Below, piece by piece: positions 60,601-64,000 of a stretch of DNA of 64,000 bases (position 1 is the stretch's first letter; each line of letters opens with the position of its first letter). The notes under the pieces are model-generated. The model worked only from the letters and a program-made list of their open reading frames with translations, had not been told where the DNA came from and ran no database searches. A program made the position numbers and the translations under genes. The DNA is from a virus: positions 20,569 through 84,568 of IMG/VR virus record IMGVR_UViG_3300033146_000244; one strand, written 5' to 3'.

Positions 60601-61626
60601 AACATGCAAGATGTAGATAACAGATACGGTAGCTTAAACAGATTAGTAAACTTTAAAAATACATTGTTTGCATTTCAAGAGGCTGGTTTTTGTCAATTAC
60701 CCGTAAATGAGAGAGCAGTCACAAGTGGTACAAGTGGGAGTGCTGTATCTTTAGGTAGCGGTTCTGTGCTACCTAAGCACATGAACTATATGGCTGGTAG
60801 TACTGTAGCAGGAATACAAAATGGTAATAACGTTATACAGTCATCACAGGCTATATATTGGATAGATGCTAATAAGAAGAAGCTATATAGATACACGGGA
60901 CAAACAGGGAGTCTTAGTGATGTAAAAGGTTTATCTGGGTACTTTGGAAAAGAGATTGATGACAAGACTACATACATAGGTGCATATAATAATAGGTATG
61001 CCGAAGTTATGGTAACAGTTAATAATACGACTATAGTTTATAACGAACTTATAGATGCTTTTCAAGGTTGGTTTACACTAGCACCTACCGATTACATAAA
61101 GACACCTATAAAGTTCTTAACAAGTGGTAACAGCAAGCTACTATGGGAACATGACGTAGGTAACTATGGAACATGGTATAATGAGGTGTACCATTCTGTT
61201 GTGTCGTTAATAGTTAATCCAGATGGCAGTGTTACAAAGGAATTTAATAACGTACAATACATGTCAGAGAGTTCCGATATAAATGGTATAGATATTATGT
61301 ACGATACTTTAAATACTCTGCAGGGTAGTAACGATTATCAATCCTCAGAGGTTATAGAATTATTACCGTATAATAATGGTGATACTCTATATGTAGGTGG
61401 TTTACAAATACCCGTTACAGCCCCTACTACTATTAAGAATATAAGACGTAGAGAGCGTATATGGAGAACAGTCGTGCCAAGAGTAGAGGAAGAGATATTA
61501 GACATAGATAACCAACGATTACGAGATGCTTACTGTAAATTAACATTTACATATTACAATGCAGATAATAATAGGTTAGTATTGCATAACATGATAACAT
61601 TTTATAGAAATGCTAGTAAAACTTAA
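57682..61626 (+). CDS. Giant virion protein, 1314 aa (tail muzzle-type)
   Basis: Very long, beta-rich, Asp/Gly/Asn-rich throughout with few cysteines. The N-terminus (QQQAQNTYIGGINRDKSKH) and repeated short strands resemble the large tail-tip ('muzzle') protein described in crAss-like phages, which closes the tail and contacts the cell. The C-terminus (RIWRTVVPRVEEEILDID) is helical. The stop overlaps the next start by one base. No enzymatic motif. Confidence 0.55.
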   Translation: MQQQAQNTYIGGINRDKSKHLPNKDTMWNNENFRVLTQEGDSSLALVTVKGNKEIKDNGGTPLNTEVGFSIIGHGVIRNDVILFATSDDGSEGVLPTKSRIYLFKWDNVNDVFYPRINLYEDDNNSVTGTLSEGLQLQAKIDTVTRWETNYIQKVYWTDGVNNIRYVNISPDIDSTTGLPKDGSNVSHYTRTRGMDIEDFDIVQKMELPEPLFEGYASGELRAGMIQFSYRFYNLYGGESMFGQASNLIPIFKDSHTNNSINIKGSLVDTNCKKTVKGSLALYGANLKFDRVEIVSLWYPILKGVPTINVIDIQKIADTDVAYTINFEDTGTDYLDSISLEEYRNIKSDYIAKTFNTKDDRVFLGNIKERYFDIGVFDTRAYRFNSSGDCVIYDNEGTGKVVTPGTYDTVPEDHDCINWYKNDLTHDEAVRLNPALDYQYKSDGVTRGGSGLNIDYRFGFKTFQKDNGNSNIQAGFDYDKADTEWQLGTYKGFQHDEIYRFGIVFFDNKGRQSFVRWIGDIRIPRHDEYAAMEAVYPVFNVHGELPKNSDGTDVEYQIVYVKREGKDRTVIANGICRSVESDMTGNGVTTRYSMYENPTCTGSTATVPVIATRPAINATEMLFYSPELDFNDIDLNDTYISFVLKSGIDVRTVVTEGEGLDGTERFSGVVKLAPAITPLSVPYNSVKVRYTRTVDSEAYLLAAHSKIMEFGKVTTLPDNAQFFSYTSEGRRLPNGVRRPLSVVTDALFLKTSSPMTVVGSYASIRRKIKGYGGDTYVDRQQNTYIPAAGLNSWNCVYGDTYIGWHSRQYSGIGQLYNDDGERGDIMTTSRDINSDIWAGETFTENSGSTINMLFKVETSVVLPLSSGDDLNRRVNDGDARLLWIVNNRKTLTGTTKDTSDWLAADNSVKYLHELDYDDAHIYNPVYSKVHDDKVFFPKPLDWQKQVHFDTRIRWSNPKINGEERDSWLKYLANNMQDVDNRYGSLNRLVNFKNTLFAFQEAGFCQLPVNERAVTSGTSGSAVSLGSGSVLPKHMNYMAGSTVAGIQNGNNVIQSSQAIYWIDANKKKLYRYTGQTGSLSDVKGLSGYFGKEIDDKTTYIGAYNNRYAEVMVTVNNTTIVYNELIDAFQGWFTLAPTDYIKTPIKFLTSGNSKLLWEHDVGNYGTWYNEVYHSVVSLIVNPDGSVTKEFNNVQYMSESSDINGIDIMYDTLNTLQGSNDYQSSEVIELLPYNNGDTLYVGGLQIPVTAPTTIKNIRRRERIWRTVVPRVEEEILDIDNQRLRDAYCKLTFTYYNADNNRLVLHNMITFYRNASKT

Positions 61627-62918
61627 TGAGTATGTATAGAGATAGATATAGTAGAAGAAGATATGGAGCAGGTGGTGCTATAGGAGGTTCTATAGGGGCG
61701 CTTGCTGGTTCATTCATACCAATACCAGGAGTAGGTACTGCAATAGGTGGAGCACTGGGCAAAGCAGCTGGCAATGCAATAGAAAAACAATTCTTTAGTA
61801 ACCCTCAGAACAATGCAGAGGTAGTAACAAATAGTAATATAAACAGCCGAGAAAATCAAAGCCTTGATATAAATCCTTATGGGAACAGCTTTGGTGGAGG
61901 AGGCAACTTAAACCGCAACAACATGACATTAGCACAGTATTATGAGAGTATAAACCAGCGTATGCCTAGTTTAGAAAACAGAAGAATAGAGATGACTAGA
62001 CTTGGCTTAGACGGTAGTACAGCTGGAACACCAGAAGGTAATCAAAAATTATTACAGGCACTACAAACAGCAAATGACCCAACACAAACATACGGAGATG
62101 TAGGTAGTGGTGGATACGTACCAGGACAACAAGGTAACTCAACTATCCTACCGAATGCAGAAGGTACTAATTATAGTAGTACAAGTGAACGTACAGCAGG
62201 ACAAACAGCACCAGAGTTTGATAACACTAGACACGCCAATACACTGAGTGATGCTAATCAGCAGTACATGGATGACGAAGCTAACTGGAGTTATGGACAT
62301 CACCGTACAGGAGGTAATAGTTCTCCTGGAGACGGGGCGTATAACGCAGAGCCTTATAAACAGTTAGAAGGTAACCAACCAGAACCTGTGACAGAGGAAA
62401 AAGCAGACCCAACTAAATGGGTTAGTAAACTTATGTTGATGCCAAATGGTAGAGAAAAATCTGTAATGTTCCAACCAAGCACAGGTGATATACAAGTCAA
62501 AAGAGCTGGGCAAGGTAGTAGGAAGTTATCTAGGAATAACGTATGGTACGGAAAAGACAGTGATGCACAAGGTAGTAAACTTACCAATGAAGAAGTTAAT
62601 GATAAGTTTAATAGGAGTACTACCTATGATGAAAAAGTAAATAAAGACGGTACACGTATGCGTAGATACAAAGGAACTGGTGATAATTACGAATATTATG
62701 TTAAAGATGATGATAAGAAAAAATGGGAAAATGTCAATAGTATAAGAAGTACTAGTAGATATGCAGGTTTATTTGGTGGTACTACAACTGATGCAAGTGT
62801 ATTGAGAGATAGTTATGCTAACTTTACTGGTTCAAGTGCTACTGGTGAAATGTCTAGCCACAGTACTACTGGTAATAGAACAACCAGTAGGCATACCAAC
62901 GCAAATACACAAAGATAG
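61626..62918 (+). CDS. Gly-rich virion/cargo protein, 430 aa
   Basis: N-terminal Gly/Ala-rich hydrophobic segment (GAGGAIGGSIGALAGSFIPI, in part), which can insert in membranes, then a long polar, Asn/Ser/Gln-rich region with low-complexity stretches and no cysteine. Such features fit an injected or cargo protein of crAss-like virions. The TAG stop overlaps the next GTG. Confidence 0.55.
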   Translation: MSMYRDRYSRRRYGAGGAIGGSIGALAGSFIPIPGVGTAIGGALGKAAGNAIEKQFFSNPQNNAEVVTNSNINSRENQSLDINPYGNSFGGGGNLNRNNMTLAQYYESINQRMPSLENRRIEMTRLGLDGSTAGTPEGNQKLLQALQTANDPTQTYGDVGSGGYVPGQQGNSTILPNAEGTNYSSTSERTAGQTAPEFDNTRHANTLSDANQQYMDDEANWSYGHHRTGGNSSPGDGAYNAEPYKQLEGNQPEPVTEEKADPTKWVSKLMLMPNGREKSVMFQPSTGDIQVKRAGQGSRKLSRNNVWYGKDSDAQGSKLTNEEVNDKFNRSTTYDEKVNKDGTRMRRYKGTGDNYEYYVKDDDKKKWENVNSIRSTSRYAGLFGGTTTDASVLRDSYANFTGSSATGEMSSHSTTGNRTTSRHTNANTQR

Positions 62919-64000
62919 TGCAAGGACAACCTATAAATAATGTTACTGAATACAAAGGTGCAACACACGAACAGGGTGGTGTGCCTTTGGGTAACACAGG
63001 AAATGAAGTAGAAGGAGGAGAAACTAGATACAAGGACTTTGTATTTAGTGATAGAATTTTAGTACCTGAGACTAGGAAGACTTTCGCAGAAGAGTCTAAG
63101 AGGATAAAGAACAAGTATAAAGACAGACCTAATGATGTGATAGCACAAAAGAGCTTAGAGCAGGAGCTTAATAGGTTATCTCAATCACAGGAGGAGTTGA
63201 AACAAATGATTGCACCCCCACAAGCACCTGATGGAGTTCCACGTAGTGGAGGTGGAGAAGGAATGGGATTAGGACAACAGATGCAAGGTGGTCAAGGAAT
63301 GCAAGGAGAGATGGGAGTACAACAAGGTGGTCAGGTAGCCCCCAGTGTAATGGATAATCAGGTAGAACAAGGTGCGCCGATGCAAGTACCACAAGAGCAG
63401 CAGTTAGGGCAACCAATGGCATTTGGTGGTACAGTTAGAAAGTTAGGTGGCGGTGGTGATGTTAATGGTGATGGTGAGGTATTTGGAGGTGATGGTGACC
63501 CTAAATGGTGGAATACTCGTAAAAATAAAAAGGAAAAGATAGCTGCTATACTTGAAAGTACAACAGAAGTAGTACATTCATCGGTGTATAATAGACGAGG
63601 TGAGAGGTTATTTCAAGCACATGGGTCTGGTGGTGGTGCTAGTACCTACTACCTAAAAGAAGATAAGGCCGGTAATGTTGTAAACAGTAATAAAGTACAG
63701 TACCTTCTCGCCGATAGTGATAAAGAGGGTAAAACTGGCTACTACTCAGCTAAAGCTAGAGAGGCTAGGATAAACAAAGCAAATAGTGGTAATAATAATA
63801 CCGGTATAGAAGACCCAGATAAGCAAAGTAACGGCATATTTGGTAAGTTAATAGGTGAGAGCATACGTAATTTCGCTAATAAGCACACTAATAAAGGTAA
63901 TGGTGGTGGTGAGGATGCACGCAGTATTGAAGAGGGAGTATCAAGTAGTGGTAATAATAACAGTATCACGCAAGATGCAGACATAGTAAGTACACCTGAA
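62918..64000 (+). CDS. Giant cargo/virion protein, N-terminal part (3' end outside the window)
   Basis: Begins with GTG 62918 (overlapping TAG) and stays open to the right edge for 361 codons. The segment GGVPLGNTGNEVEGGE, then YKDFVFSDRILVPETRKTF and KYKDRPNDVIAQ, matches a conserved block of crAss-like virion proteins (EVEGGE...FVFSDR...KTFA...NDK). Next comes a Gly/Gln/Met-rich stretch and repeated Gly-Asn runs. It contains repeat copy 10. It probably continues into giant genes whose last part may be the gene at the left edge. Confidence 0.65.
   Translation, partial: MQGQPINNVTEYKGATHEQGGVPLGNTGNEVEGGETRYKDFVFSDRILVPETRKTFAEESKRIKNKYKDRPNDVIAQKSLEQELNRLSQSQEELKQMIAPPQAPDGVPRSGGGEGMGLGQQMQGGQGMQGEMGVQQGGQVAPSVMDNQVEQGAPMQVPQEQQLGQPMAFGGTVRKLGGGGDVNGDGEVFGGDGDPKWWNTRKNKKEKIAAILESTTEVVHSSVYNRRGERLFQAHGSGGGASTYYLKEDKAGNVVNSNKVQYLLADSDKEGKTGYYSAKAREARINKANSGNNNTGIEDPDKQSNGIFGKLIGESIRNFANKHTNKGNGGGEDARSIEEGVSSSGNNNSITQDADIVSTPE
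63339..63350 (-). repeat. Dispersed 12-mer copy 10 (exact, reverse)
   Basis: CCCCCAGTGTAA on the plus strand, in the cargo protein gene; 19 of 20 bases identical to copy 5 including flanks. Confidence 0.85.

Noticed and set aside
1-64000. CRISPR arrays, integrase, transposons
   Set aside because: No repeat-spacer pattern, no recombinase motifs and no insertion-sequence ends were seen on reading the window.

Overview
The window looks like about two thirds of a crAss-like phage genome (order Crassvirales) infecting a Bacteroidota host. The evidence is the gene content and layout: a leftward replication/nucleotide arm with family A DNA polymerase, primase, DnaB-like helicase, ligase, dUTPase and class II ribonucleotide reductase, and a rightward arm in the order terminase, portal, scaffold-like gene, major capsid, adaptors, fibres and very large virion proteins. 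Base composition is AT-rich, starts lack a clear Shine-Dalgarno sequence, and two canonical Bacteroidota promoters (TTTG or GTTG, 20 bp, TAnnTTTG) are present. Genes are tightly packed with frequent short overlaps. I saw no integrase, rRNA or CRISPR array. Both window edges cut a rightward gene, as expected if a circular or circularly permuted genome was opened here.

Layout. (1) 1-1847: 3' end of a giant rightward virion gene, ending at a terminator (1879-1912) that also separates it from the end of the leftward arm. (2) 1915-13614, leftward: small genes, dUTPase, two SH3-barrel (WYL_2-like) proteins, an intein-split class II RNR, a GroES-like protein, a vWA protein, a GP88-like protein, a DUF932-like protein, primase and an SSB-like protein. 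(3) 13695-22514, leftward: DnaB-like helicase with a possible loader, WGR-DNA ligase, Sak4-like ATPase and DNA polymerase I, mixed with small genes and decayed ORFs. (4) 22681-35351, leftward, presumably earliest expressed: two glucosaminidase-type lysozymes, small membrane proteins, secreted proteins, an orphan MazF/PemK-like protein, a 722-aa DUF2135-type protein and several structured non-coding intervals, including a tRNA-like element without an anticodon. (5) 35352-36523: a 1.2-kb divergent intergenic region holding a rightward promoter, an extremely strand-biased stretch and AT-rich repeats; this is the best candidate for early control and an origin. (6) 36524-64000, rightward: PD-(D/E)XK nuclease, small genes, packaging, capsid, connector and tail/fibre genes.

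The genes fit one programme. The left arm supplies nucleotides (RNR, dUTPase), copies and joins DNA (primase, helicase, polymerase, SSB-like, ligase, Sak4-like) and prepares lysis. The right arm builds and fills the virion. The most unusual signals are (a) a 12-bp sequence, TTACACTGGGGG, present about ten times across both arms, mostly inside unrelated genes; (b) a tRNA-like RNA whose anticodon loop is replaced by a UACG tetraloop; and (c) a mini-intein placed exactly at the catalytic cysteine of the RNR. All assignments come from reading the sequence only; no database search was run.
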